This document shows, in pieces, positions 45,396-54,119 of a stretch of 64,000 nt of DNA. This DNA is from Bryobacterales bacterium KBS 96. GTDB taxonomy: Bacteria > Acidobacteriota > Terriglobia > Bryobacterales > Bryobacteraceae. The stretch's first letter is position 1. Each line of letters starts with the position of its first letter. Position numbers and translations under genes: made by a program. The stretch is taken from positions 6,221,157 to 6,285,156 of the forward strand of contig KB906767.1 of assembly GCA_000381625.1 (NCBI GenBank), given 5' to 3'. Under the pieces are notes generated by a model that was not told where the DNA came from, did no database searches, and saw only the letters and a program-made list of their open reading frames with translations.

Positions 45396-47099
45396 ATGCC
45401 TTCTCAACAGAAAGAAACCGCTGCGGCGCGCGCGGAACGGCTGAAACAAGAAAAGAATCCGTGGGAATGCCTGGAGGAAATCCGGCAGTTCGCCAAGGGG
45501 GGCTACGAATCCGTTACGCCTGAATGGGTGGGAACCTACTTGCGCTGGTGGGGTATCTATCCGCAGGGCGATGGCAACGGCGTGCTCGGCGGTAAAGGCG
45601 GCGTCGGCCAGACGGTCCCTTATTTCATGCTGCGCATTCGCATTCCGAACGGGATTCTTTTTTCGCATCAGGTGCGCGTAATTGCCGATCTATCGAAGCA
45701 ATACGCCCGGGGTTTGGCCGACATCACGACGCGGCACAACATTCAACTGCACTGGGTCCCGATTGAAGCTTTGCCCGACATCTTCGAGCGGCTGTGGCGT
45801 TGTGGGTTGACCACGATGTCGGCTTGCGGCGACGATCCCCGAAACCTCACTGGCTGCCCTTTGGCGGGAGTGGATGCCGACGAGATTTGCGATGCTTCGC
45901 CGTTAGTGCTTAGCGCAAACAAAATGGTGGTCGGCAACCCTGAGTTCTACAACCTGCCTCGCAAATATAAGATATGCATCACGGGATGCCGGTCGTGGTG
46001 CTGCTATCCGGAAATAAACGATGTTGGCCTTACCGCAACCAAGAGAGTGCGGGGCGATCGTGAAGAGATTGGCTTTTCGCTACGAGTGGGCGGAGCGCTG
46101 TCGAGTGAGCCGTTTTTCGCAAGGCGGTTGAATGCGTTCGTGCACTGGAATCAGGTGCCCGATGTGATTCGGGGCGTCACGCGTATTTTTCGGGATTCCG
46201 ATGTCCTGCGGCAGCACCGTGAGCGCGCCCGCATGAAATACCTGTTCAAGCATCATGGCTGGACCGAGGAGAGCTTTCAGCAAGAGCTCGAACGGCGCAT
46301 GGGTTTCCAATTGGACCCGGCCGAACCGGAGGAGGCGCCGGAAGACGTTTTCCGGGATCACCTAGGCATTCAGCCGCAGAAACAGCCAGGTTATTTCTAC
46401 GTGGGTGGATCGGTGCTACGAGGCCGCATTACGCCTGAGCAATTGTTCGCGGCGGCGGAACTTGCGGATTCGTTCGCGAGCGGTGAGCTGCGAACGACGC
46501 TGACGCAAAATCTCGTGATTATCAACGTCCCGGAGCGAAACGTGGATGCGGTCGCGAAGGAATTCAACGCGATCGGCTTGCCCGTGGAGGTCAGCTCGTT
46601 CCGCCGCGGCATTGTTACCTGCACCGGTACGGAGTTCTGCCGGCTGGCCATTACCGAAACAAAGAATTTCGCTCGCTGGTTGACCGAAGAGTTGGAAGAC
46701 CGGCTGCCTGGGTTCGAGCAGCATCTCAAACTCAATATCACCGGCTGCCCGAATAGCTGCGGCCAGCACTGGATTTCCGACATCGGCATCGAAGGAAAGA
46801 AACTGCGGGTCGATGGGAAATTTGTCGACGCGTATTATTTCTGCGTCGGAGGAGCGGTAGGCGCATTCCAATCGATTGCGCGCCCTCTTGGATATCGTTG
46901 TACGGCAACGGAAGTGCCTGCCGCTATTGAACGGCTGTTACGCGCTTATCTGAATTCCCGGCAGGGCGACGAAAATCTGCGCAAGTTCTTTGCGCGGCAT
47001 AGTGACGTCGAACTGCGCTCGTTGGTGGCCGGCGCCGACATCGAGCCGGTACAGCGGGACCCTTCTCCCGGCCGCGTTCCGGCCGGCGTTGCCGGCTGA
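45396..47099 (+). CDS. Siroheme nitrite/sulfite reductase
   Basis: A 567-residue cytoplasmic enzyme with two ferredoxin-like halves. The siroheme-[4Fe-4S] ligands are in CTGTEFCRLAITETK and TGCPNSCGQHW; an earlier CITGCRSWCCYPEIND belongs to the pseudo-repeat. RTTLTQNLVI and TTRHNIQLHWV are the usual anion-site Arg/Lys regions. The NSCGQ form is more common in ferredoxin-nitrite reductases (NirA) than in assimilatory sulfite reductases, but sequence alone leaves both open. No electron-donor, uptake or siroheme-synthesis gene is adjacent. Confidence 0.9.
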   Translation: MPSQQKETAAARAERLKQEKNPWECLEEIRQFAKGGYESVTPEWVGTYLRWWGIYPQGDGNGVLGGKGGVGQTVPYFMLRIRIPNGILFSHQVRVIADLSKQYARGLADITTRHNIQLHWVPIEALPDIFERLWRCGLTTMSACGDDPRNLTGCPLAGVDADEICDASPLVLSANKMVVGNPEFYNLPRKYKICITGCRSWCCYPEINDVGLTATKRVRGDREEIGFSLRVGGALSSEPFFARRLNAFVHWNQVPDVIRGVTRIFRDSDVLRQHRERARMKYLFKHHGWTEESFQQELERRMGFQLDPAEPEEAPEDVFRDHLGIQPQKQPGYFYVGGSVLRGRITPEQLFAAAELADSFASGELRTTLTQNLVIINVPERNVDAVAKEFNAIGLPVEVSSFRRGIVTCTGTEFCRLAITETKNFARWLTEELEDRLPGFEQHLKLNITGCPNSCGQHWISDIGIEGKKLRVDGKFVDAYYFCVGGAVGAFQSIARPLGYRCTATEVPAAIERLLRAYLNSRQGDENLRKFFARHSDVELRSLVAGADIEPVQRDPSPGRVPAGVAG

Positions 47100-47125
47100 G
47101 CCATCAAAGGTGATGAAGGTCGTTT

Positions 47126-47240
47126 GCACCGAACCGGGGCCGTGAGGGAGTAAAGATGGGCGTACGGGCCGCGGAATCGGATGAAGACGTCCAGTTACCA
47201 GCACCGAACCGCGACCGTCGGGGAGCGGACGCCTTCAACG
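47126..47240 (+). repeat. Repeat family B, two direct copies
   Basis: GCACCGAACCGGGGCCGTGA onward (47126-47150) and GCACCGAACCGCGACCGTCG onward (47201-47240) share the sequence GCACCGAACCNNGNCCGT then GGGAG. The second continues with CGGACGCCTTCAACG. They sit in the 416-bp gap after the reductase; inverted and direct copies occur at 56534-56822. Confidence 0.7.
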
Positions 47241-47341
47241 GAGCCGATGCCCGGCGGGTAGGCGATAGGTAATTCGAGAGCTCAAGTTCTTTCTTGAGAC
47301 GCTGACTCTCCTAAACCGGCGATTACTAGAACGCCTCTCGT

Positions 47342-47470
47342 TCAAAGTGAAGGACTGCCGGATTCCTCTGGCACGTTGTTGGTTTGAGCGGCATACACGT
47401 CCAAGACCTGGCCGCGGGCCTTGCTGATGATCTGGTAATACTGCGAAGATTTGCGGCGAGTCAAGCTCAT
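47342..47470 (-). pseudogene. Short remnant resembling a ricin-type lectin repeat
   Basis: A 42-codon frame (MSLTRRKSSQYYQIISKARG, then QVLDVYAAQTNN) matches the pattern of a RicinB-lectin blade, in which YY-x-I and GK-x-LDV-x-x-x-T are conserved. It opens in frame just after the stop of the acyl-CoA synthetase and ends after about one blade, so it is too short for a functional lectin. It is probably the debris of a larger secreted protein. The identification rests on one motif. Confidence 0.35.
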
Positions 47471-47515
47471 CCATACGGCAACGAAGGCGTCGGCGCTCGT
47501 GCCGGCGGCTCCTAG

Positions 47516-49129
47516 TCAGCCCTGCACTCTCTTCTCGTAGCCTTTCCAGAATGGCTCACGAAGATCCAGCTTTCGAATCTTGCCTGTTCCGGTCTTCGGC
47601 AGCGGACCTTCCACAAATTCGATTCGCCTTGGCAGCTTGAAGCGGCTCAAGCCTTTCTGCAAGTGTTCCAGCAACTCTTCGGGTTCAAGTGAATGTTTCG
47701 GTTTTCTGACCACAATCGCCACAGGCACTTCTCCCCACTGGGGATCGGGAGCGGAAACCACGGCGCACTCCAGCACGGAGGGATGCGAGTCAATGGCCTT
47801 CTCGATTTCGAGCGATGAAATATTTTCACCGCCGCTGACGATGATTTCTTTTTTGCGGTCGACGATCAGGATAAATCCGTCCGTATCCCAAACAGCCATG
47901 TCTCCCGTATGCAGCCACACGGGTTGTCCTCCGGGTTCGCCGCCGGGCCCGGTCAGCACAGTGGCCGATCCCACGGGATCTTTGTAATAGCCGCTCATTA
48001 ACCAATCCGCCGAGGCAATGATTTCGCCTATACTCTTCAGATCTTTGGGGACATCGTTCAATCTCTCGTCGACAACGCGCAGACGTGCTCCGGGAACGGA
48101 CCACCCGGTCATCGCTCGCCGGCGCCAGCGGTCCTCGTCGGTTGCATAAGAAATGCTGCCTTTCTCGCGCGCCATCGATAACACCGGCGCCGATTCCGTT
48201 AACCCATACCCGGCGAAAACTTCGCAGTGAAACAGCTTTTCCAGCCGCTCGATTAACGCCGGAGAGGATGCCGCGCCGCCGAGGTTTATTTGCCGCATGG
48301 ACGATACATTCATCCGTTCTGCATTCGGAACGTTTAGCAGCGCGTTCGCCATCGTTGGAACCAAGGCCATGTCGGTTGCCCGATGCCGCTCAATCAGCTC
48401 GAACACGCGAACGGGGTCGAAACGCCGCACCATTACCTGCGTGACGCCCAGCATGGTCGAGCTATGCGGGTGTCCCCAGCCGTTCGCATGAAATAACGGA
48501 ATGGTGTGCAGGTCCACCGTGGTTGCCGGCTCTACATAAAGCGTGGCGACGCTGAGCGCATGCAGATAAAGCGCGCGATGAGAAAGCATCACGCCCTTGG
48601 GCGTTCCGGTGCTGCCGCTTGTGTAGAACAGCTCCGCAATATCTTCATCGGCGTTCCTGTATAGATCGAGTGCTTGCGCTGGGTGAGCCGCTAGCAGCGA
48701 TTCGTATTGCGGCGAATCGCTGTCTTCGTCATCAAGAGCGATGAAGTGGCGGATGCCGCGGCAGTCCGCGCAAAAATGAGGAATCGCCGCCGCGAAGTCT
48801 CGCTCATAAAGCAGGATCGACGGTTCCGCGTGAATCAGAATGGCCGTGAGTTCGGGAACCGTTAGGCGCACGTTCAGCGGCATGACGATCGCCCCCGCCT
48901 GCACCACGCCAAAATAGGCTTCGAGCAGCTTGTGAGTGTTGAAGCTGAGATAGGCGACGCGATCGCCCTTGGAAATGCCAAGCGCGCTCAGCGCGGACGC
49001 CAGCCGCCCGCAGCGTTCTCCGAATTCACCATATGTAAATGTGCGCTCTCCGCAAACAATGCCCGGTTTGCTCGAGAAAACATCGAGGGCGCGCTCGAGG
49101 CAGCGCAGAGGAGTAAGCGGCAGAGGCAT
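47516..49129 (-). CDS. Long- or medium-chain acyl-CoA synthetase
   Basis: A 537-residue adenylate-forming enzyme. The AMP-binding P-loop is YTSGSTGTPKGVML, the linker motif is GYGLTESAPVL, and the C-terminal catalytic region shows WLHTGDMAVWDTDGFI, DRKKEIIVSGGENIS and the conserved Lys in KTGTGKIRK. It activates a carboxylic acid to its CoA thioester in the cytoplasm. Length and motifs fit the DitJ/AlkK type fatty-acyl group. It is downstream of the secreted protein gene on the same strand (36 bp) but the two are unrelated. Confidence 0.93.
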   Translation of the reverse strand: MPLPLTPLRCLERALDVFSSKPGIVCGERTFTYGEFGERCGRLASALSALGISKGDRVAYLSFNTHKLLEAYFGVVQAGAIVMPLNVRLTVPELTAILIHAEPSILLYERDFAAAIPHFCADCRGIRHFIALDDEDSDSPQYESLLAAHPAQALDLYRNADEDIAELFYTSGSTGTPKGVMLSHRALYLHALSVATLYVEPATTVDLHTIPLFHANGWGHPHSSTMLGVTQVMVRRFDPVRVFELIERHRATDMALVPTMANALLNVPNAERMNVSSMRQINLGGAASSPALIERLEKLFHCEVFAGYGLTESAPVLSMAREKGSISYATDEDRWRRRAMTGWSVPGARLRVVDERLNDVPKDLKSIGEIIASADWLMSGYYKDPVGSATVLTGPGGEPGGQPVWLHTGDMAVWDTDGFILIVDRKKEIIVSGGENISSLEIEKAIDSHPSVLECAVVSAPDPQWGEVPVAIVVRKPKHSLEPEELLEHLQKGLSRFKLPRRIEFVEGPLPKTGTGKIRKLDLREPFWKGYEKRVQG

Positions 49130-49165
49130 CGTGCCGGATTCTATCGCAGCCCGGCCTCCCGCCGC

Positions 49166-49999
49166 TCACTCCGGCCGTTGGTACTGGATTGAGCTATCGA
49201 CTTGAGCGCGCCGGAACCCGGAGTTTTCGAGCGAAATGGTGATCTCACGATTGATGAAGAATACCGCGCGCAGCCGGAATTCAGTGCCGAAACTTACGGG
49301 AAACCAGACTCCATCGTCAAACCTGCGGTACTCGACGTTAAAGCCCAACCCCGGCAGATCCGTACCAAGCACGGTCCTCACCAGGAACGGAATGCGCCGG
49401 GAGAGCTTCGTGAAAACGGTCATCGGTTGAAACTCTTCCTTGTCGATAAGGGCTTCGCCCGCCCAGGTAATCTCATCGTGATCGCGCGGACCGAATCCGA
49501 TCCGATACGCCTGCCGGCCGGCGGCGGTCCGTTCGCCGAGCAGCTTGAACCAGTAGTTCTTTTGTTGATCGCTTGTCAGCGGGAAGAGATCTCGTCCCAA
49601 GCCGTCTTTCGAATGTTCATTTGCGCAGTCGTCGCGCATGTCTTCCACCAGATCGCCATCGATGCTGTCTGATTCCGGGCGCGGCTCGCCATCATAGTCG
49701 ATGTATTCACCCTTGTGCCAATAGCGGCCGTCGAGACTCTTGACCTGCTTTTCGGTTCCGGACGTGGTTGGTGTCACACTATAGACAGTTGTCTCCTGCC
49801 GCAGCAGCTTTCCGTTGGGGCGGCGCGTGGCGACGCGAATGCGCTGCTGGTAGATGTAATCGGCGCGCTGTTGCTCGGCCTTGTCCTGATTGGCTGCCAC
49901 CCGCTCCATGATCTGTCCGGCCGTAAGGGATTGCGCTTGAAGCGATGCGCACGAAGCGACCAGCAACAGCGGGTAGACGCACGAGCAAGCAAATCGCAT
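49166..49999 (-). CDS. Secreted protein of unknown function
   Basis: A 277-residue protein with a signal peptide (cleavage after LQA). The mature part starts with LTAGQIMERVAANQDKAEQQ, a helix like that of outer-membrane lipoprotein-sorting and LolA-like folds, and continues as a mostly beta, half-barrel-like region (YIYQQRIRVATRRPNGKLLR, EALIDKEEFQPMTVFTKL). It resembles the many acidobacterial LolA-fold hypothetical proteins. No catalytic motif is seen. Confidence 0.75.
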   Translation of the reverse strand: MRFACSCVYPLLLVASCASLQAQSLTAGQIMERVAANQDKAEQQRADYIYQQRIRVATRRPNGKLLRQETTVYSVTPTTSGTEKQVKSLDGRYWHKGEYIDYDGEPRPESDSIDGDLVEDMRDDCANEHSKDGLGRDLFPLTSDQQKNYWFKLLGERTAAGRQAYRIGFGPRDHDEITWAGEALIDKEEFQPMTVFTKLSRRIPFLVRTVLGTDLPGLGFNVEYRRFDDGVWFPVSFGTEFRLRAVFFINREITISLENSGFRRAQVDSSIQYQRPE

Positions 50000-50037
50000 C
50001 CTGCCAGCCTATACGAACGAAACGCCTCCTAAGATTC

Positions 50038-50128
50038 AAAAAAGCGCGAACCCGCTTGCTGACGCAATGCGGCTCCGTACAAAGGCAAACTCGAAATGGA
50101 GCCACCGCACATCAGTGCGCGGGTTCGA
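50038..50128. repeat. Repeat family A, copy 5
   Basis: GCGGCTCCG (50069-50077) pairs imperfectly with TGGAGCCACCGC (50097-50108); flanks are CGAACCCGCTTGCTGACGC and CAGTGCGCGGGTTCG. The right flank provides the stop codon and last codons of the PQQ dehydrogenase. Confidence 0.75.
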
Positions 50129-51689
50129 TCGGCAATGCCCACGCAAAGATCGCGCTGCCGGCCGGCGTCAAGAGGTACTGCCGTCCGCCCAACTCGTAGG
50201 TCATCGGCGCGGATTCCATCCGTGCGCCGAGATTTACGTGCCACAACGTCTTCCCGGTCTCCGGGTCCAGGGCCAGCAAATTGTCGGAATTGTCAGCCGT
50301 AAATAGCAGCTTACCGGCTGTCGTCAGGATTCCCGCAACGCCTTCGCCTGTGCCGATTTCGTGCTTCCATCGAATGCCGCCGGTTTTGTAGTCGATCGCG
50401 ACAAGCGTCGAATCCGCCCACAGATTCCGGTCGCGGCCCGCCCATCCTTCGGGCTTGCCTTCCGCGGTCATGTAGAAAATGCTCCACAGCCGCCGGGCGC
50501 TGGCATAAAACAAGCCTGTCTCCGGATTGAAGCTTGGCGCCATCCAGTTAGTCGCGCCATCGGAACCGGGCGACACAAGCGCTCCATCCGGTTTCGGCTC
50601 CTTCGCCGGATTCGGAATCGGCTCGCCGCGAGAATCGATTCCCTTGGCCCAGTTCGTATGAATAAACGGCGCCGTCAGAATGTGCTCGCCGGTGCTTCTG
50701 TCGAGCACAAAGAAATATCCGTTGCGGCTCGCCTGCGCGAGCAGTTTGCGATGAACGCCGTGATATACATCGTCAAAAAGCACCGGCGTCTGCACCGCGT
50801 CCCAGTCATGTGTGTCGTGCGGCGACGGCTGGAAGTGCCAGTTCAGCTTGCCCGTGTCGGGATTCAACGACACGATGGAGCACGTGTAGAGGTTGTCCCC
50901 TTTGCGAATATCGCCATTGAGCACCGGGTTCGGATTGCCGATGCCCCAGTAGAGTTGGTTCAGATCAGGATCGTAAGTGCCCGTGATCCAGGTCATGCCG
51001 CCGCCGTGGCTGATCGCGTCCGTGCCTTGCGGCCAGGTTTCCGATCCGGGTTCCCCCGGCTTCGGCTCCGTGTCCCAGCGCCACTGCACTTTTCCGGTGT
51101 CGGGATCGACGGATTCCAGGAATCCCGGAATATCCGTCACGTCGCCGGAGACGCCGACAATCACGTGATTGCGAACGACCAGCGGAGCCATTGTCGCGAA
51201 GTACCCGAGCTTTGGGTCGGCCAGTTCAATCTCCCACAGAACTTTGCCGTCCTTTGCCGCGAGAGCGAGCAGATGGCAGTCGGCTGTTTCAAAGTAGAGT
51301 TTGTCCTTGTACATGCCGACGCCGCGCTGCCCGATGTGGTCTCCTGGCGTGGGCCGATTGTAGTGCCAGATCACGCGGCCATCGTGCGCATCGGCGGCCC
51401 AGACGTTGTCGGGCGCCGTGAAATACAGAATGCCGTTGACTTGAAGCGGCATCGACTTGATGGCGACGGATTTCATCTGCATCACCCACGCGAGGCTTAG
51501 TTGCTTCACATTGCCCTGGTTGATCTGCGAAAGCGTGCTGTAGCGGCGCCCCGAGTAGTCGCCATTAAACGTCGGCCATGAGTTCGTTGCCGGTTTGAGC
51601 AGCGCCGCGGGGTCCAGCCCCTCGTCGGCGGCAAAGCAGCAAGAGGCAGCAGCGGCCAGCAACAGCGCGGCAAGAGCGATACGGTTCAT
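50112..51689 (-). CDS. PQQ-dependent alcohol dehydrogenase (quinoprotein)
   Basis: A 525-residue secreted eight-bladed propeller enzyme. After the signal peptide (cleavage after CFA) come the typical blades: WPTFNGDYSGRRYSTLSQIN, GRVIWHYNRP, GGGMTWITGTYDPDLNQLYWGIGNPNP, FQPSPHDTHDWDAVQTPVL with the catalytic-region Asp, and TGKTLWHVNLGA. The vicinal Cys-Cys of methanol dehydrogenase is absent; a single Cys is at the corresponding site (ETADCHLL). The final residues EPAH come from repeat family A. The diheme cytochrome c gene 7 bp upstream is its probable electron acceptor. Confidence 0.92.
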   Translation of the reverse strand: MNRIALAALLLAAAASCCFAADEGLDPAALLKPATNSWPTFNGDYSGRRYSTLSQINQGNVKQLSLAWVMQMKSVAIKSMPLQVNGILYFTAPDNVWAADAHDGRVIWHYNRPTPGDHIGQRGVGMYKDKLYFETADCHLLALAAKDGKVLWEIELADPKLGYFATMAPLVVRNHVIVGVSGDVTDIPGFLESVDPDTGKVQWRWDTEPKPGEPGSETWPQGTDAISHGGGMTWITGTYDPDLNQLYWGIGNPNPVLNGDIRKGDNLYTCSIVSLNPDTGKLNWHFQPSPHDTHDWDAVQTPVLFDDVYHGVHRKLLAQASRNGYFFVLDRSTGEHILTAPFIHTNWAKGIDSRGEPIPNPAKEPKPDGALVSPGSDGATNWMAPSFNPETGLFYASARRLWSIFYMTAEGKPEGWAGRDRNLWADSTLVAIDYKTGGIRWKHEIGTGEGVAGILTTAGKLLFTADNSDNLLALDPETGKTLWHVNLGARMESAPMTYELGGRQYLLTPAGSAIFAWALPIEPAH

Positions 51690-51696
51690 GAGTTTC

Positions 51697-52530
51697 CTAT
51701 TTCAACGTCTCCAAATACGCGAACAGGTTGTGGATGTCCGCATCTGTGTATTTCTGCATCAGCTCGCGATGAGCCGCCAGCGGATCGTGGATCGCTACTT
51801 TCACCTGGTCCTTCGGCCACGAATGATGCCATCCATCCTGCGCGACGATGCCGATCCGGAACTCGTCGTTATGCGTTACTTTGCCGTCATATTTCTGCCC
51901 GTTCGAAAGAGTCACGGTTGCCGTTATATTGTCCTCGCGGGCGGGGTAGACCATATGCTGCTGAAGGTCGATGGGTGAATACTTCGTGGCAATGCCCGCA
52001 AGATCGCCGGTTACGGAATGGCAGCCGGAGCATCCTCCCGCTCCGTTGAAATAGGCCTTGCCGGCATCGGCGCTGCCCGTCAGAAGCTTCGCCAATGGAT
52101 AATCGCCGGGAACATGGGCGCTGTGTAGCGCTTCATATGCCTGGTGATGGAGGAACGCCACAATATTGTCAACCTCGTTCTGCTTCAGTGTCGGGAACGC
52201 GGGCATGCCTTTGTCCGGGCGGCCATTACGGATCACCGGCTCGATCTGATCGCCGTTCTTATCGTGGCTGAGAATCGAGGAGCGGATCAAGTCCGGGCCG
52301 CGCCCACCGGTTGCATCGTTTCCATGGCAGAATCCACAGCTCGATTTGAACTGCTCCTCGCCGCGGGCGACAGCAGCCAAATCCTCTTTGGGTCCTTTTT
52401 GGGGAGCGGTCGTCACATCGTGTTTAGGCGGCTGCTGCTTGGCAGGAGTCGGTTTATCGGCCTGGCACAACGCCGGTAGGCCGCAGAACGCCGCGGCCAC
52501 AAGACTCACGAATAGGGCACGAAAACGCAT
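51697..52530 (-). CDS. Diheme cytochrome c, acceptor of the PQQ dehydrogenase
   Basis: A 277-residue secreted protein with a signal peptide (cleavage near LCQA), a Pro/Lys-rich linker and two c-type haem domains, CGFCH (about 65) and CSGCH (about 165), with MPAFP as distal Met of the first. A beta insertion (NITATVTLSNGQKYDGKV) follows the second motif and is seen in cytochromes paired with quinoprotein dehydrogenases in acidobacteria. The gene precedes the dehydrogenase by 7 bp. It would carry electrons from PQQ to the oxidase. Confidence 0.9.
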   Translation of the reverse strand: MRFRALFVSLVAAAFCGLPALCQADKPTPAKQQPPKHDVTTAPQKGPKEDLAAVARGEEQFKSSCGFCHGNDATGGRGPDLIRSSILSHDKNGDQIEPVIRNGRPDKGMPAFPTLKQNEVDNIVAFLHHQAYEALHSAHVPGDYPLAKLLTGSADAGKAYFNGAGGCSGCHSVTGDLAGIATKYSPIDLQQHMVYPAREDNITATVTLSNGQKYDGKVTHNDEFRIGIVAQDGWHHSWPKDQVKVAIHDPLAAHRELMQKYTDADIHNLFAYLETLK

Positions 52531-52574
52531 AAGTAGTTTTATTCCACAAAACGGCGGAACTGTTTGAGGGCGCC

Positions 52575-52799
52575 TCAGCTCTTCCGGAAATACGCGACGC
52601 CGTTGCGATACTCGAAAAAGCGGACCCGGTCGCCGATTCGCACCCTGGAATCGATAATACGGCCGGTTAAGCGGTTGCCGGCATCCAGATCGACGATAGC
52701 GAGTTGATAGGGCGCGTCCGCGGCGTACGCTTGCGGCGGCGCCCAGACGACTGTCTCGGTATAGACTGCGCCGTCACCCGGGTCTCTCAAGCCACTCAT
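52575..52799 (-). CDS. OB-fold protein of the DUF35 type (thiolase partner)
   Basis: A 74-residue protein 1 bp downstream of the thiolase. VVWAPPQAYAADAPYQLAIV, GNRLTGRI and VRIGDRVRFFE fit the OB domain of DUF35 proteins, which pair with non-decarboxylating thiolases. The N-terminal zinc-ribbon half that usually precedes the OB domain is missing, so this is a minimal form. Its role is to bind or position the thiolase or its acyl substrate. Confidence 0.78.
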   Translation of the reverse strand: MSGLRDPGDGAVYTETVVWAPPQAYAADAPYQLAIVDLDAGNRLTGRIIDSRVRIGDRVRFFEYRNGVAYFRKS

Positions 52800-52800
52800 C

Positions 52801-53964
52801 CTATCGCACGCCCAAAATAGTTACGACGCAGGTGGCGCCGGAGCCGCCTAGATTCTGCGCCAGGCCAGTGCGATGCCGGGCAACCTGCCGTTCGCCGGCA
52901 TCGCCGCGCAACTGCATAACAACGTCACAAATCTGCCCAACCCCGGTTGCCCCGACCGGATGGCCTTTGGATTTTAGCCCCCCACTGGTGTTGATCGGTA
53001 TTTTGCCGTTGATGGCCGTGCAACCGGCAGCCGCAAAAGGACCTCCGTCGCCCTTCGCGGCGAAATCGAGGTCTTCGGATGCAACTATCTCGGCGATCGT
53101 GAAGCAGTCGTGCACTTCGGCAAGTTCAATATCCCTCGGCCCTAAGCCCGCCATGGCGTACGCCTTCTCGCCAGCCGTTCGGACGGCGCCGAAAGTAGTG
53201 ATATCGTCTTTCTGATCGAGCGGTACGTGATCGGAGGTTTGCGCTACGCCGAGGACCCGTACAAAGCGGCTGGTAAACTCGTGCGCGCGGTCGAGCGGAG
53301 CAAGCAGAAGCGCCGCGGCGCCGTCGCTCACAAGTGAACAATCGTATAAAGTTAGCGGTTCCGCAATGGGTTTTCCGGCCAAAACCTGCTCCAAAGTGAC
53401 TACTTTTCGCATGTGCGCGAGCGGATTTTTGGCGCCATTGGCATGATTCTTCACCGCCACCGCCGCCAGATGTTCGCGCGTCGTCCCATATTGATACATG
53501 TGCCGCCGGGCGATCATGGCAAACAGCGCGGGGAAGGTTGCGCCAGCCAAGCCTTCGCCCGACATATCGCCGGCGCCCGCGAGAATCTCGGTTACTTTGG
53601 GTGTCGGCTGCGAAGTCATCTTCTCCACGCCGGCGACGAGCGCGACGTCGTAGATGCCCGCCGCCACGCTTTGCCAGGCGTGAAAAAACGCGCTGCCGCT
53701 CGAAGCGCACGCGTCCTCAATGCGCGTACACGGAATACCGGGGCTAAGTCCCGCGGCCATGCCAATGTAAGGCGCAAGATGATTCTGCCCAACGAAAGAA
53801 GGGCCGGCGAAATTGCCCAGGTAAAACGCCTCTATCCGCCCAGGGCGAACGCTCGAGTCTCCAATCGCGTTTCCGATCGCTTCTACGGCGAGCGAGCGAA
53901 TATCGCGGTCCGGAAAAGCGCCAAACGCGGTTTTTCCGATGCCGATCACCGCGACAGGCCTCAT
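52801..53964 (-). CDS. Thiolase-family acyl-CoA acyltransferase (SCP-x/acetyltransferase type)
   Basis: A 387-residue thiolase with nucleophile Cys in EDACASSGSA, the His in HDCFTIAE and the C-terminal GGLKSKGHPVGATG. The absence of the CxG motif at the second Cys position and the DUF35 partner place it with the SCP-2/thiolase-like group that acts on bulky acyl-CoAs, for example in sterol or aromatic breakdown. It starts a minus-strand run with the OB protein, cytochrome c and PQQ dehydrogenase. Confidence 0.9.
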   Translation of the reverse strand: MRPVAVIGIGKTAFGAFPDRDIRSLAVEAIGNAIGDSSVRPGRIEAFYLGNFAGPSFVGQNHLAPYIGMAAGLSPGIPCTRIEDACASSGSAFFHAWQSVAAGIYDVALVAGVEKMTSQPTPKVTEILAGAGDMSGEGLAGATFPALFAMIARRHMYQYGTTREHLAAVAVKNHANGAKNPLAHMRKVVTLEQVLAGKPIAEPLTLYDCSLVSDGAAALLLAPLDRAHEFTSRFVRVLGVAQTSDHVPLDQKDDITTFGAVRTAGEKAYAMAGLGPRDIELAEVHDCFTIAEIVASEDLDFAAKGDGGPFAAAGCTAINGKIPINTSGGLKSKGHPVGATGVGQICDVVMQLRGDAGERQVARHRTGLAQNLGGSGATCVVTILGVR

Positions 53965-54119
53965 ATAAACTTAAGGATAGCGCCGATGGAATTCGCGGTA
54001 ACGTGTCCGATCGTTGTCCTGCAAAAGCGCTCCACGGACCCGGCGCGAAATAGGCTGAAGGGTCCAAGGCGCCGTAACTGCACGTTTGTGCCCGCGGAGC
54101 GTCACTTTTATGTTGGATC

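Noticed and set aside
50361..51500. 379-codon plus-strand frame opposite the PQQ dehydrogenase
   Set aside because: The opposite strand encodes a complete quinoprotein with all blades; the antisense frame is Arg/His-rich and without motif.
53965..54119. ECF-type autoregulatory promoter before the sigma factor
   Set aside because: GGTAAC and CGTC-like blocks are present but the spacing options are ambiguous, so I do not call a site.
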